Part shown: piece by piece, positions 6,608 through 14,135 of the stretch
Layout: each line of letters starts with the position of its first letter
Numbering within the stretch: the first letter of the stretch is position 1
Made by a program: the position numbers and the translations under genes
The notes under the pieces: generated by a model
What the model was told of the DNA's origin: nothing
Database searches by the model: none
What the model saw: the letters and a program-made list of their open reading frames with translations, nothing else
NCBI GenBank assembly: GCA_017552325.1
Contig: JAFZQE010000050.1
Span: 1-37,406 of the forward strand
Length of the DNA stretch: 37,406 bases
Source of the DNA: Oscillospiraceae bacterium
GTDB taxonomy: Bacteria; Bacillota; Clostridia; Oscillospirales; Oscillospiraceae
Direction: 5' to 3'

Positions 6608-8431
6608 TTATTTCTCCAGCGGCGCGGTCTCTTCCGCGAGCCAGGCGCGCTCGTCCTCGTCCAGCCAGGGAGAGAGCAGGCGGCAGACCTTCGCGTGGTA
6701 CCCGTTGAGCTGCGCAAGCTCGCGCTCGCTCAGCATCTCAGGCAGGATCGCGCGGCGCTCGTAAGGCACCATCGTGACCGGTTCGAAGCCCATGAACTGC
6801 CCCATCTCCGTCTGCTGCCCCCTGACGCAGAGCATCAGGTTCTCGATGCGGATGCCGTACTGCCCGGCAAAGTACAGGCCGGGCTCGTCTGAGGTCAGCA
6901 TGCCCTCCTCGAAGGGCGCGCCGCTGTTCTGGTCACGCAGGCGCAGGCCCTGCGGGCCCTCGTGCACGTTCAGCAGATAGCCAACGCCGTGGCCGGTGCC
7001 GTGGTTGTAGTCAAGGCCCAGCTCCCAGAGCGGCATGCGGGCCAGGATATCGAGGTTGACGCCGGTACAGCCCTGCTTGAAGCAGGCGGCCGCCACATCC
7101 AGATGGCCGCGGAGCACGGCGGTGTAGTGCCGCTTCTGCTCCTCGGTCAGTTCTCCGATCGCCACGGTGCGGGTGATGTCGGTGCTGCCCTGGAGGTAGT
7201 GCCCGCCGGTATCGACCAGCAGGAAGCTGTTATCGCGCACCGGGATGTTCGACTCCTCGGTGGCCTCGTAGTGGACGATCGCGCCGTGCTCGCCGGCGGC
7301 AACGATCGGCGAAAAGCTCTGGTCGACGAAATCGGGGCGCTCACGGCGGAAGCCCAGCAGCTTGTCGCTGACGTCGAGCTCGGTGATCTCGCCGCGCGCG
7401 ATCGCGCCGCTCTTCTCCTCCTCACGCAGCCAGCGGATCATCCTCGTCACGGCCACGCCGTCCTGCACATGCGCCTGGCGCACGTTTTCCATCTCGACGG
7501 GGTTCTTCTTCGCCTTGGCGAGGGTGCTGGGGTTGGGGCGGTCGATCAGCTTCACGCCCTCGGCCACCGCGCCGATCAGCGCGACGTTGGTGCGTGCGCG
7601 GCTGAGCAGCAGAGACTGCCCGGCAGGCAGCGCGCGCAGGTCCTCATAGACCTGCAGATAGGGCCTCACGGTCACGCCGTCGGCCGCGAGCCTCCCTTGC
7701 AGCCCGTCCGGAATCGCCTCGGGCGCGGCGTAGAGGATCGCGTGGTCGGCGCTCAGAAGCGTGTAGGAATAAAAGACAGGGCTGTAGGCCACGTCGCAGC
7801 CGCGCAGGTTATAAAGCCAGGCAATATCATCCAGCGAGGCCAGCAGATGCCAATCTGCTCCGAGCTCGGCCATCTTCCCGCGCAGCAAGGAAAACTTGTC
7901 TGCGCGGCTCTGTCCGGCATAACGCTCGTCCAGCTCCCAGATCGGGTGCGCCGGGAAGGGCGGGCGATCCGTCCAGAGCTCGCCCACGAGGTCGAGGGTC
8001 TCGGCAAAGCGGATCTCCTTGCCCGAAAGCGCGCTCTTCAGCATGCGGGCATAGCCGTCGGTGACGGTGCGGCCGTCGTAGCCGAGGCACTGACCGTCTT
8101 TCAGCGTCTGTTTGAGGTATTCCGGGATCGTCGGCACGCCGGGCTCGCCCATCTTGCGCAGCTCGATCCCGGTGCCGCGGAGCTGCTCGGCGGCGGCAAG
8201 GAAATAGCGCCCGTCCGTCCAGAGCCCGGCCTCGTCCTGCGTGACGACGAGGGTGCCGGCACTGCCGCGAAAGCCCGAGAGCCACTTGCGGCACTTGAAA
8301 TAGCTGTCCACATATTCCGAGGCGTGGAAATCGTCGGTCAGCACGAGATAGGCGTCAACGCCGTTTTCGCGCATCTTCTCCCGCAGCGCGGCCACGCGCG
8401 CGCGGATCACGGGGTTTTCAAAATCGCTCAT
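6608..8431 (-). CDS. pepP: Xaa-Pro aminopeptidase (M24B metallopeptidase)
   Basis: 607 residues, the long three-domain form resembling eukaryotic aminopeptidase P1. It removes an N-terminal residue preceding proline from peptides, using two metal ions, in the cytoplasm. There are two creatinase-type N-terminal domains (about 1-300) and a C-terminal pita-bread catalytic domain. Ligands seen are VDTGG and STDITRT (two Asp, near 400-412), HGTGHGVGY (His, near 480), DEPGLYF (Glu, near 515) and RIENL (Glu, near 527). The start MSDFENPVIR at 8431 is preferred because AAAGGAG lies 10 bases upstream; a start 28 codons earlier would run through the putative -10 element and the ribosome binding site. 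First gene of an operon with pyk. Confidence 0.95.
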   Translation of the reverse strand: MSDFENPVIRARVAALREKMRENGVDAYLVLTDDFHASEYVDSYFKCRKWLSGFRGSAGTLVVTQDEAGLWTDGRYFLAAAEQLRGTGIELRKMGEPGVPTIPEYLKQTLKDGQCLGYDGRTVTDGYARMLKSALSGKEIRFAETLDLVGELWTDRPPFPAHPIWELDERYAGQSRADKFSLLRGKMAELGADWHLLASLDDIAWLYNLRGCDVAYSPVFYSYTLLSADHAILYAAPEAIPDGLQGRLAADGVTVRPYLQVYEDLRALPAGQSLLLSRARTNVALIGAVAEGVKLIDRPNPSTLAKAKKNPVEMENVRQAHVQDGVAVTRMIRWLREEEKSGAIARGEITELDVSDKLLGFRRERPDFVDQSFSPIVAAGEHGAIVHYEATEESNIPVRDNSFLLVDTGGHYLQGSTDITRTVAIGELTEEQKRHYTAVLRGHLDVAAACFKQGCTGVNLDILARMPLWELGLDYNHGTGHGVGYLLNVHEGPQGLRLRDQNSGAPFEEGMLTSDEPGLYFAGQYGIRIENLMLCVRGQQTEMGQFMGFEPVTMVPYERRAILPEMLSERELAQLNGYHAKVCRLLSPWLDEDERAWLAEETAPLEK

Positions 8432-8464
8432 GAAAAGAGATCTCCTTTCGGCTTTTTCGCTTCG

Positions 8465-8473
8465 ATTGTAGCA
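8465..8473 (-). promoter_or_regulatory. Possible extended -10 promoter of pepP-pyk
   Basis: Minus-strand TGC followed by TACAAT (-10 at 8465-8470) lies about 35 bases upstream of the pepP start. No convincing -35 is visible, so this would be an extended -10 promoter. Confidence 0.45.
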
Positions 8474-8504
8474 CAGAGAGCCTGAAAATACCAGTACCGG
8501 CATG

Positions 8505-8548
8505 AAAAAACGCAAAACGCAAAAGCACGGCGCGGAGCGCCGTGCTTT
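8505..8548 (-). terminator. Terminator of the C39-like/Ig gene
   Basis: A perfect 12-bp stem (8522-8533 with 8537-8548) and a 3-base loop, followed on the minus strand by T-rich sequence (TTTGCGTTTTGCGTTTTTT). It lies 16 bases after the stop codon at 8565. Confidence 0.88.
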
Positions 8549-8564
8549 CGTTTCTCTGTTCGGT

Positions 8565-10733
8565 TTATTTCGTCACGGTGAGCACAGCCGCTTTGGTATA
8601 GACCGAGCCCGCGGCGTTGGTGACGCGGCAGCAATAGCGGTAGCCGTTTCGATAAGAATAGGCGTCCACCTTCAGCGTGGCCGAGGTGCTGCCGGGCAGC
8701 GTGCATTTTCTCCAGCTGTCCTCTGTGCTCTTGCGGAAGTACCACTGGTAGCTCTCTGCGCCGGAAGCCTTGACCGTCAGCTTCACGGTCGTCCCGGCCT
8801 TGGCCGTCACGCTCTGCGGCTGGGTCGTCACGCTTGGCTTCGTGATGACGGTCAGCTTCGCGGCGGAGGAGAAGGTCGTGCCGGCGATGTTGCTCAGGCG
8901 GCAGCGGTACTGATAACCGCTGCGGTAGGCCAGCGCTTCCACGTGAAGCGTCGCCTCGACGGCGTCGGAGCCGCTGCACTTTTTCCAGCTGTCTGTGCTG
9001 CTCTTGCGGTAGTACCACTGGTAGCTCTGCACATCGGAAGCCTTGACCGTGAATCTGGCCGTCCTGCCGACGATCACCTCCGCGCTCTTCGGCTGGGTGC
9101 TGACCGACGGCTTATCGACCGCGAGCTTCCATACCGCGTAGAGCACCGCGGGCGCTTCCACGGTATACTGGCCGCCGGGCTGGTAGGAGGCGACGCTCGC
9201 GCCGCGCTTCGTCGCCCAGCCGAGGAAGCTGTAGCCGCTGCGCACCGGCTTCTGCGAGCTCAGCGTCAGTGCCGTTCCGCGCGTCTTGGTCTGCGCGGCG
9301 GGCGCGCCGCTGCCGCCGTTGGCGTCATAGGTGACGGAGAAGCTGTTCACCGTGCCGACGGTGAAGCCCTGCGACACCAGCGTGACCTCGGGCTCAGACC
9401 ATTTGAGCGTCTTCCCGTCCGTGCTGTAGTAGCTGCGGCAGAGTGCGGTGACGACATAGGTGTAGGCGCCGGTGCCGAGGTTCTGGAATTGGAGCGCGTC
9501 GGACACACCGCTCTGATAGAGGGAATAGACCTTCCTCCCAACATCGGCGGTGCCGGACATTTTCGGGTTTGCTTCCGTATCCGCGCCGACATAGACCGCG
9601 GCGGTCACCGAGCTGATGGTGTTGACGCCGGCAACCACCTTGCCGCGGATATAGAAGGGATAGCCGGGATCCTGCTGGTAGGGCAGTTCCAGCTCCGAGA
9701 CCGTGACGTCGCCGAGCAGCGGGGTCCCCGCGCCGAAGTAGCCTGCGCAGACATAGCCCTCCACACCGGAATCGGTCTTGCCCTTGTACCAGTAGGCGCC
9801 GGAGGCGTTTTTCACCAGAGAGACGGCGGTGAAGCGCTGACCGGCGGAAAGCTTGACCTTGAGCTCGGAGCTCGCGTCGACCGTATTCGAACAGGGCAGA
9901 CTGCGGACCGAGACGGTCCCGGTGGCCTTGAGGCTGCGGTAGCTGGGATAGAAGCTGCAGCGGCTGAGATAGGAGGAGACGCTCGCCTCGAAGGAGGCGG
10001 TGGCAGCGGTGCCGTCGCAGACGACCTGATAGGTCTCGTCGCTCAGCGGCTTGAGGTCGTAGCCGATCTCGCCCATATTCTCCAGGAGGTACGAGGTCGC
10101 GCAGGGGTCAATGCAGAGGAAATTGTAGGCGCTCAGATTCTGTCCGGAAACGACGTATTCAAAGCCGACGATCGCCACATAGTGGTGATAGGTCCGCGGG
10201 CCCCAGACAAGGGCGACGACCGGATTGCCGGCGCAGAGCTCCTTGTAGATATACTCGTAGGCGTCGTTGGTGTCCAGGAAATTCATGCTGACGTAGTTGC
10301 CCCAGCTCCACTGACACCAGGCGTCATACTCGGAGGTGCCGCTGTTGTACTCGCTGAACTGATGGGGCACGCCGTCAAGAATCGTGCGGCAGTAGGCCAG
10401 GGAGAAGCAGGCGCAGGCCTGCCCGCCGTGCTGGTGCTCGACCTGCTCGATCAGCGACCAGTCGACGTTCAGAACCAGGCGGCCGTAGGGGTGCGAACCG
10501 GCGGGCTTTGGCTCCGTCTCGACCGTAAGCTCTTCCTCGCCGCCGATGATGGAGATCAGCTCGGCGCCGATCTCTTCCTCGCCGACCCATTCGGAGCCGC
10601 CCTCTTCCTCGATGGGCTCTATTTCGATCACGCCGGGATCCTCCCCGTCCTCAGCCGAGGCGCTCAGCGGCAGAAAGCTGAGCGTCATCAGCAGACAGAG
10701 CAGCAGGGAGATCCATCGTTTTCTCTGTATCAT
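8565..10733 (-). CDS. Secreted C39-like cysteine peptidase with SH3-like, InlB-type and Ig-like domains
   Basis: 722 residues. A signal peptide (SLLLCLLMTLSFLPLSASA) is followed by an acidic linker. Residues about 80-260 resemble a C39-type papain-fold peptidase: GGQACACFSLAYC would supply the oxyanion Gln and nucleophilic Cys, HHYVAIVGF the His, and CIDPC the Asp. Then come a bacterial SH3-like segment (SVRSLPC to GYVCAGYFG), a Listeria-Bacteroides (InlB B) repeat from FSVTYDANGGSG to LYAVWKL, and two Ig-like repeats from about residue 543. The start at 10733 has AAAGGA 9 bases upstream and a consensus promoter; a start 18 codons earlier lacks a ribosome binding site. No wall anchor is seen. 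It is probably an extracellular peptidase or peptide-processing enzyme attached to the envelope; the target is unknown. Confidence 0.87.
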   Translation of the reverse strand: MIQRKRWISLLLCLLMTLSFLPLSASAEDGEDPGVIEIEPIEEEGGSEWVGEEEIGAELISIIGGEEELTVETEPKPAGSHPYGRLVLNVDWSLIEQVEHQHGGQACACFSLAYCRTILDGVPHQFSEYNSGTSEYDAWCQWSWGNYVSMNFLDTNDAYEYIYKELCAGNPVVALVWGPRTYHHYVAIVGFEYVVSGQNLSAYNFLCIDPCATSYLLENMGEIGYDLKPLSDETYQVVCDGTAATASFEASVSSYLSRCSFYPSYRSLKATGTVSVRSLPCSNTVDASSELKVKLSAGQRFTAVSLVKNASGAYWYKGKTDSGVEGYVCAGYFGAGTPLLGDVTVSELELPYQQDPGYPFYIRGKVVAGVNTISSVTAAVYVGADTEANPKMSGTADVGRKVYSLYQSGVSDALQFQNLGTGAYTYVVTALCRSYYSTDGKTLKWSEPEVTLVSQGFTVGTVNSFSVTYDANGGSGAPAAQTKTRGTALTLSSQKPVRSGYSFLGWATKRGASVASYQPGGQYTVEAPAVLYAVWKLAVDKPSVSTQPKSAEVIVGRTARFTVKASDVQSYQWYYRKSSTDSWKKCSGSDAVEATLHVEALAYRSGYQYRCRLSNIAGTTFSSAAKLTVITKPSVTTQPQSVTAKAGTTVKLTVKASGAESYQWYFRKSTEDSWRKCTLPGSTSATLKVDAYSYRNGYRYCCRVTNAAGSVYTKAAVLTVTK

Positions 10734-10807
10734 TCGATACCATCCTTTTATGACGGATATACAAAAACACGCGGAAATGAGGGGCATAAAACCACATTTA
10801 CCCTACT

Positions 10808-10835
10808 ATTATAGCGAACGCAAGCAAAATGTCAA
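10808..10835 (-). promoter_or_regulatory. Promoter of the C39-like/Ig gene
   Basis: Minus-strand TTGACA (10830-10835) and TATAAT (10808-10813), both consensus, separated by 16 bp. This is the same spacing as at the transglutaminase-like paralogue. Confidence 0.87.
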
Positions 10836-10861
10836 GAAAAAGACGTCATTTTGCAACAACT

Positions 10862-10918
10862 CCCCCGCTTCCACCCCGGAGAGACCGGCTCCCGGGCCGA
10901 AAGCGGGGGGCGTTTTTG
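10862..10918. terminator. Hairpin between the LRR/Ig and C39-like/Ig genes
   Basis: CCCCCGCTT (10862-10870) pairs with AAGCGGGGG (10901-10909) around a GC-rich 30-base loop that can itself fold. The T-run (GCGTTTTTG) is on the plus-strand side, although the gene that ends here (stop at 10931) is on the minus strand. It probably acts as the minus-strand terminator without a good T-tract. Confidence 0.45.
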
Positions 10919-10930
10919 CTTTGGATCAAC

Positions 10931-12835
10931 CTATCGGACGGTCAGGACCGCGGCCTCGCTGGTCACAGCGCCTGCGGCGTTTGAGACGCGGCAGCGATAG
11001 CGGTAGCCGCTGCGGTAGTGCTTCGCCTCCACGAACAGAGTCCGGGCAGTGCCCTCGCTGCATGCGTGCCAGGCGGTCTCGCCGGGTTTTTGGAAATACC
11101 ACTGATAGCTCAGGTCGAGCCCCGTGACTTTTACGCTGAAGCTGACGGTCTCCCCCGCCGCGGCGCTCACGTCGGCGGGCTGGCCGCCGATCACGGGCTT
11201 CCGGATAACGGTCAGCATGACCGCCTCGCTCGTCGCGCTCCCGGCCTCGTTCGTGATCACGCAGCGGTAGCGATAGCCGCTGCGGTAGCTCTTCGCCTCC
11301 ACGCGGAGAGTATCCGTGTCGAAGCCCGAGCCGCTGCAGCGGAGCCAGGAGCTGCCGCCGCTTTTCAGATAATACCACTGATAAACAAGGCCCTCTCCTT
11401 CGGCGGCGACGCGGAAGACGGCGGTCTCGCCGGTCACGGTCTTCACGTCGGCAGGCTGTACCGTAACGCGCGGCTGCGCGATCACGGTCAGCACGGCAGC
11501 CGCGGAGCGCACCGTCCCTTCCGCGTTCGTAACCCTGCAGCGGTATTGATAGCCGCTGCGATAGCTCTTCGCCGTCAGACGGTAGACCGCGCCGCGGGCT
11601 TCCTCGCCGCTGCAGTTGTGCCAGCTGTCCGAGGCGTTCTTTTTGAACTGCCACTGATAGCTGCCGTTTGTCCCGGCATAAGCGCCGACGCGGAATTCGA
11701 CCTTGGCGCCGGGCACGGCGCGGACGTCCTGCGGCTGCGCATAGATCACAGGCTTCCCGTCGGCAGCCACGGCCAACCCGGCGTCGACGAACAGCCAGCC
11801 GCTCTCGGCGTAATAGCCCATCCCGCCTTCCCCATCGTCCCAGGATTCGCCCTGCAGATAGACCTCGCGGAGCGTCGGACAGGATGTCAGATCGAGAAAA
11901 ACAAGCGGATTTCCGGCGCAGTCAAGCCCTGAAAGCACGCCGCAGCCGCCGAGATTCAGACTCTGAAGCGCGTTTCGGCCGCAGCTCAGGCTCTCCAACG
12001 CCGCGTGGCCGCTCAGATCGAGGCTTTTCAGCGCGTTCCCGTCGCAGGCGAGAAAGACAAGCGCGGGCTGCGCGCTCAGATCGAGAACCGTCAGCGCGTT
12101 GTCCGCGCAGCTCAGGCTCTGCAGCGCCGTGTTCTTTGACAGCTTCAGCCGGCTCAGACAGTTCCGGGAGCAGTCGAGCATGACAAGCGCGGTGTTTTTG
12201 GACAGATCCAAAGTCTGGATCTGGTTTTCCTCGCAGGCGAATTCCTCCAGAAGTGGGTTATGGCTCAGATCGAGCGCGGCGAACTGGTTGCAGGAGCAGT
12301 CCAGCGCCTTTAGCGCCGTGTTTTTGCTCAGATCCAGCTCCGAGAGCTGATTGCCGAAACACCAGAGCAGCTCCAGCGCCGGGCAGCCGCTCAGATCGAG
12401 CGAGAAAAGGGCGTTGTCATAGCAGTGGATCACCCGCAGGCTGCCGTTTTGGCCGAGCTTCAGGCTCATAAGCTGATTCTCCTGGCAGCTCAGCTCGGTC
12501 AGCGCGGTGTTTTTGCTCAGATCGAGCTCTGTCAGCGCGTTGCCGCAGCAGTTGAGCCGCTCCAGGGAGGTGAAGTATTCCACGCCCTTGAGCGACGCGA
12601 TCCCGCCGTAGGCGCAGTCGATCTCGGTCGCCGCGGCGCGTTCCTCACTTCCGAGGATCCCGCTCTGATTGGTGTCGAAATTCTCGCTGACGTAGCTGCG
12701 GAAGGCGGCGTCCGGGAAGTTGTTCTCGTTGATCGCAACGCTTCCCGCGGCCTGCGCCTGCGGCGCAAGGCCCGGCGCGCCCAGGATCAGCAGCGCGGCG
12801 AGAATGAATGACAGGATCGGCTTTTGTGCTTTCAT
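10931..12835 (-). CDS. Secreted leucine-rich repeat protein with three Ig-like repeats
   Basis: 634 residues. A signal peptide (SFILAALLILGAPGLAPQAQA) precedes INENNFPDAAFRSYV, a capping motif common in clostridial LRR proteins, with an EF-hand-like loop FDTNQSGIL. Residues about 75-320 hold roughly eleven LRRs of about 21 residues with the pattern LDLSKNTAL..L.C..N.L, including the repeated Cys/Asn ladder typical of this class. Three Ig-like repeats follow from about residue 360 to the end. The start at 12835 is supported by GGAGG 6 bases upstream and a promoter at 12885-12913; longer in-frame extensions cross that promoter. It belongs to the same family as the other four Ig-repeat proteins by its C-terminus, but its LRRs are a different type from the BspA-like pair. 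Likely a surface ligand-binding protein. Confidence 0.88.
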   Translation of the reverse strand: MKAQKPILSFILAALLILGAPGLAPQAQAAGSVAINENNFPDAAFRSYVSENFDTNQSGILGSEERAAATEIDCAYGGIASLKGVEYFTSLERLNCCGNALTELDLSKNTALTELSCQENQLMSLKLGQNGSLRVIHCYDNALFSLDLSGCPALELLWCFGNQLSELDLSKNTALKALDCSCNQFAALDLSHNPLLEEFACEENQIQTLDLSKNTALVMLDCSRNCLSRLKLSKNTALQSLSCADNALTVLDLSAQPALVFLACDGNALKSLDLSGHAALESLSCGRNALQSLNLGGCGVLSGLDCAGNPLVFLDLTSCPTLREVYLQGESWDDGEGGMGYYAESGWLFVDAGLAVAADGKPVIYAQPQDVRAVPGAKVEFRVGAYAGTNGSYQWQFKKNASDSWHNCSGEEARGAVYRLTAKSYRSGYQYRCRVTNAEGTVRSAAAVLTVIAQPRVTVQPADVKTVTGETAVFRVAAEGEGLVYQWYYLKSGGSSWLRCSGSGFDTDTLRVEAKSYRSGYRYRCVITNEAGSATSEAVMLTVIRKPVIGGQPADVSAAAGETVSFSVKVTGLDLSYQWYFQKPGETAWHACSEGTARTLFVEAKHYRSGYRYRCRVSNAAGAVTSEAAVLTVR

Positions 12836-12884
12836 GGCTTTCCTCCGGGAAACGGCGGGGCGGACGGCGTTCGCTTTCACCCCC

Positions 12885-12913
12885 ATCATACGCAAAAAGC
12901 GGCGGTTTGTCAA
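12885..12913 (-). promoter_or_regulatory. Promoter of the LRR/Ig gene
   Basis: Minus-strand TTGACA (12908-12913) and TATGAT (12885-12890) separated by 17 bp, about 50 bases upstream of the start codon and divergent from the promoter at 12963. Confidence 0.87.
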
Positions 12914-12962
12914 ATGAAGCCCCATTCCCCCGAAAGGCCGCGCGCTGTTTCCCGACGGTGAA

Positions 12963-12991
12963 TTGACGGGAAAAGCCGCCTGTGATATGAT
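12963..12991 (+). promoter_or_regulatory. Promoter of the TIGR04076/phosphatase operon
   Basis: Plus-strand TTGACG (12963-12968) and TATGAT (12986-12991) separated by 17 bp, about 30 bases upstream of the start codon at 13023. Confidence 0.83.
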
Positions 12992-13022
12992 GTTTTCAAA
13001 TCGGAAGCCGGGAGGAATTACC

Positions 13023-13286
13023 ATGCCGAGGGTGAAGCTGACGATCACTGAGAGCCGCTGCCGCAGCGGTCTGTGCCGCGCAGGCGAGAGCTTTGTCGTC
13101 GAGGATCTCTGTCCGCCGCTCTGCCAGGAGCTGTGGCACAATATCTACCCTTACGTGTTCGCCCTGCGAAACGGTGCGGAGCTCGACTGCGGGGAAACGC
13201 GGCTGCGCGCCTTCGACGCCGCCTGCCCGGACGGCGGGAGGGTGAAGATCCGCGGCGAAGTCGTCGAAGAGGAGGAAGAAGCATGA
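13023..13286 (+). CDS. TIGR04076 family protein
   Basis: 87 residues, cytoplasmic. The pattern PRVKLTITESRCR, CPPLC.ELW..IYP, then a C-terminal CPDGGRV.IRGEV is what I recall of the small TIGR04076 family of anaerobes; no biochemical function is established for it as far as I know. The Cys-rich segments (CRSGLC, CPPLC, CPDG) are suggestive of metal or redox chemistry, but that is inference. The start at 13023 follows GGAGG by 7 bases. The stop codon TGA overlaps the ATG of the next gene (ATGA), so the phosphatase is translationally coupled to it. Confidence 0.85.
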   Translation: MPRVKLTITESRCRSGLCRAGESFVVEDLCPPLCQELWHNIYPYVFALRNGAELDCGETRLRAFDAACPDGGRVKIRGEVVEEEEEA

Positions 13287-14011
13287 AGCTGCTGCTGATC
13301 CGGCACGGCGACCCGGACTATGAGACCGACAGCCTGACGCCGACTGGCCAAAGGGAGGCCGAGCTGCTCGCCGAACGCATCGCGCCGCTGCCCGTCAGGG
13401 ACTACTATGTCTCCACGATGGGCCGCGCCCTCGCCACCGCCGCGCCGACCCTGGCGAAGGCCGGACGCGAGGCGATCCCCTGCGACTGGCTGCGCGAGTT
13501 TCAGATCCCGGTCCCCCGGCCGGACAGGGAGGGGCTGTACCACATCCCCTGGGACTGGCTGCCGCAGGACTGGCTGGCCGATCCGATCCTGCTCGATCCT
13601 TTTCGCTGGCACGAGCACCCGGTCTTCGCCGGCTACGGCGTCCGCGAGTACTACGACCGCGTCTGCGCCGCCTTCGACGGCGTGCTCGCTGAACACGGCT
13701 ACGTCCGCGAGGGGCCCCTCTATCGCGCCGAGCGGCCCAACGGCGACACGCTGGTCTTCTTCTGCCATTTCGGGCTGAGCTGCGTGCTGCTGAGCCATCT
13801 GATGCACTGCTCGCCGATGGTGCTCTGGCACGGTCTGGCGATGGCGCCGAGTTCGGTCAGCGTCGTCAACAGCGAGGAGCGCCGCCCCGGTCTCGCCTCC
13901 TTCCGCGCCGCCGCGCTGGGCGATATCTCGCACCTGTACGTCAAGGGGCAGGAGCCCTCCTTCTCCGCGCGCTTCTGCGAGATCTACGGCAACGGCGAAC
14001 GCGTGGACTGA
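13283..14011 (+). CDS. Histidine phosphatase (phosphoglycerate mutase-like) family protein
   Basis: 242 residues. The N-terminal LLIRHGDPDY holds the RHG motif, with the phospho-accepting His at residue 8; the second active-site His is His162 (FFCHFG). Between them is a region with several Trp residues (WDWLPQDWL) that probably shapes the substrate pocket. The family removes phosphate from small molecules; the substrate here cannot be read from the sequence. It is longer than typical CobC-like members (about 200) and lacks the signatures of true cofactor-dependent phosphoglycerate mutase. The start ATG lies inside the stop of the preceding gene (ATGA overlap), and no independent ribosome binding site is needed. 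A strong terminator follows. Confidence 0.9.
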   Translation: MKLLLIRHGDPDYETDSLTPTGQREAELLAERIAPLPVRDYYVSTMGRALATAAPTLAKAGREAIPCDWLREFQIPVPRPDREGLYHIPWDWLPQDWLADPILLDPFRWHEHPVFAGYGVREYYDRVCAAFDGVLAEHGYVREGPLYRAERPNGDTLVFFCHFGLSCVLLSHLMHCSPMVLWHGLAMAPSSVSVVNSEERRPGLASFRAAALGDISHLYVKGQEPSFSARFCEIYGNGERVD

Positions 14012-14039
14012 GGCCGATCCGAACATCGGCATACGCCAA

Positions 14040-14079
14040 CGATCCCCCGCATCCGTCATGGGATGCGGGGGATCGTTTG
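14040..14079. terminator. Bidirectional terminator between the phosphatase and TRAP permease genes
   Basis: A perfect 15-bp stem (14040-14054 with 14061-14075) with a 6-base loop, followed by TTTGTTT on the plus strand. It ends the phosphatase operon and, on the other strand, the convergent TRAP permease gene, from which it is separated by the 14-bp repeat array. Confidence 0.88.
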
Positions 14080-14135
14080 TTTACATAATTTTATTTACAT
14101 ATTATTATCTACATAAAATCCTTAACATAATTTTA
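14080..14135 (-). repeat. 14-bp AT-rich tandem repeat array, four units
   Basis: Four consecutive 14-bp units at 14080, 14094, 14108 and 14122, in plus-strand sense TTTACATAATTTTA, TTTACATATTATTA, TCTACATAAAATCC and TTAACATAATTTTA. The last three bases of the fourth unit are the stop codon of the TRAP permease gene. Same family and orientation as the array at 5593. Confidence 0.85.

Noticed and set aside
8502-10814. Long plus-strand open frame of 770 codons opposite the C39-like/Ig gene
   Set aside because: It mirrors the GC-rich minus-strand gene, has low-complexity Arg/Gly/Ala/Val composition without domains, and has no ribosome binding site. The same applies to large antisense frames at 5708-6892, 6962-8485, 17541-19037, 30794-31759 and 31750-32973.
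12836-13141. N-terminal extension of the LRR/Ig protein
   Set aside because: The extension would run through a consensus promoter at 12885-12913 and the overlapping divergent gene, and it would hide the signal peptide. The start at 12835 has GGAGG correctly spaced.
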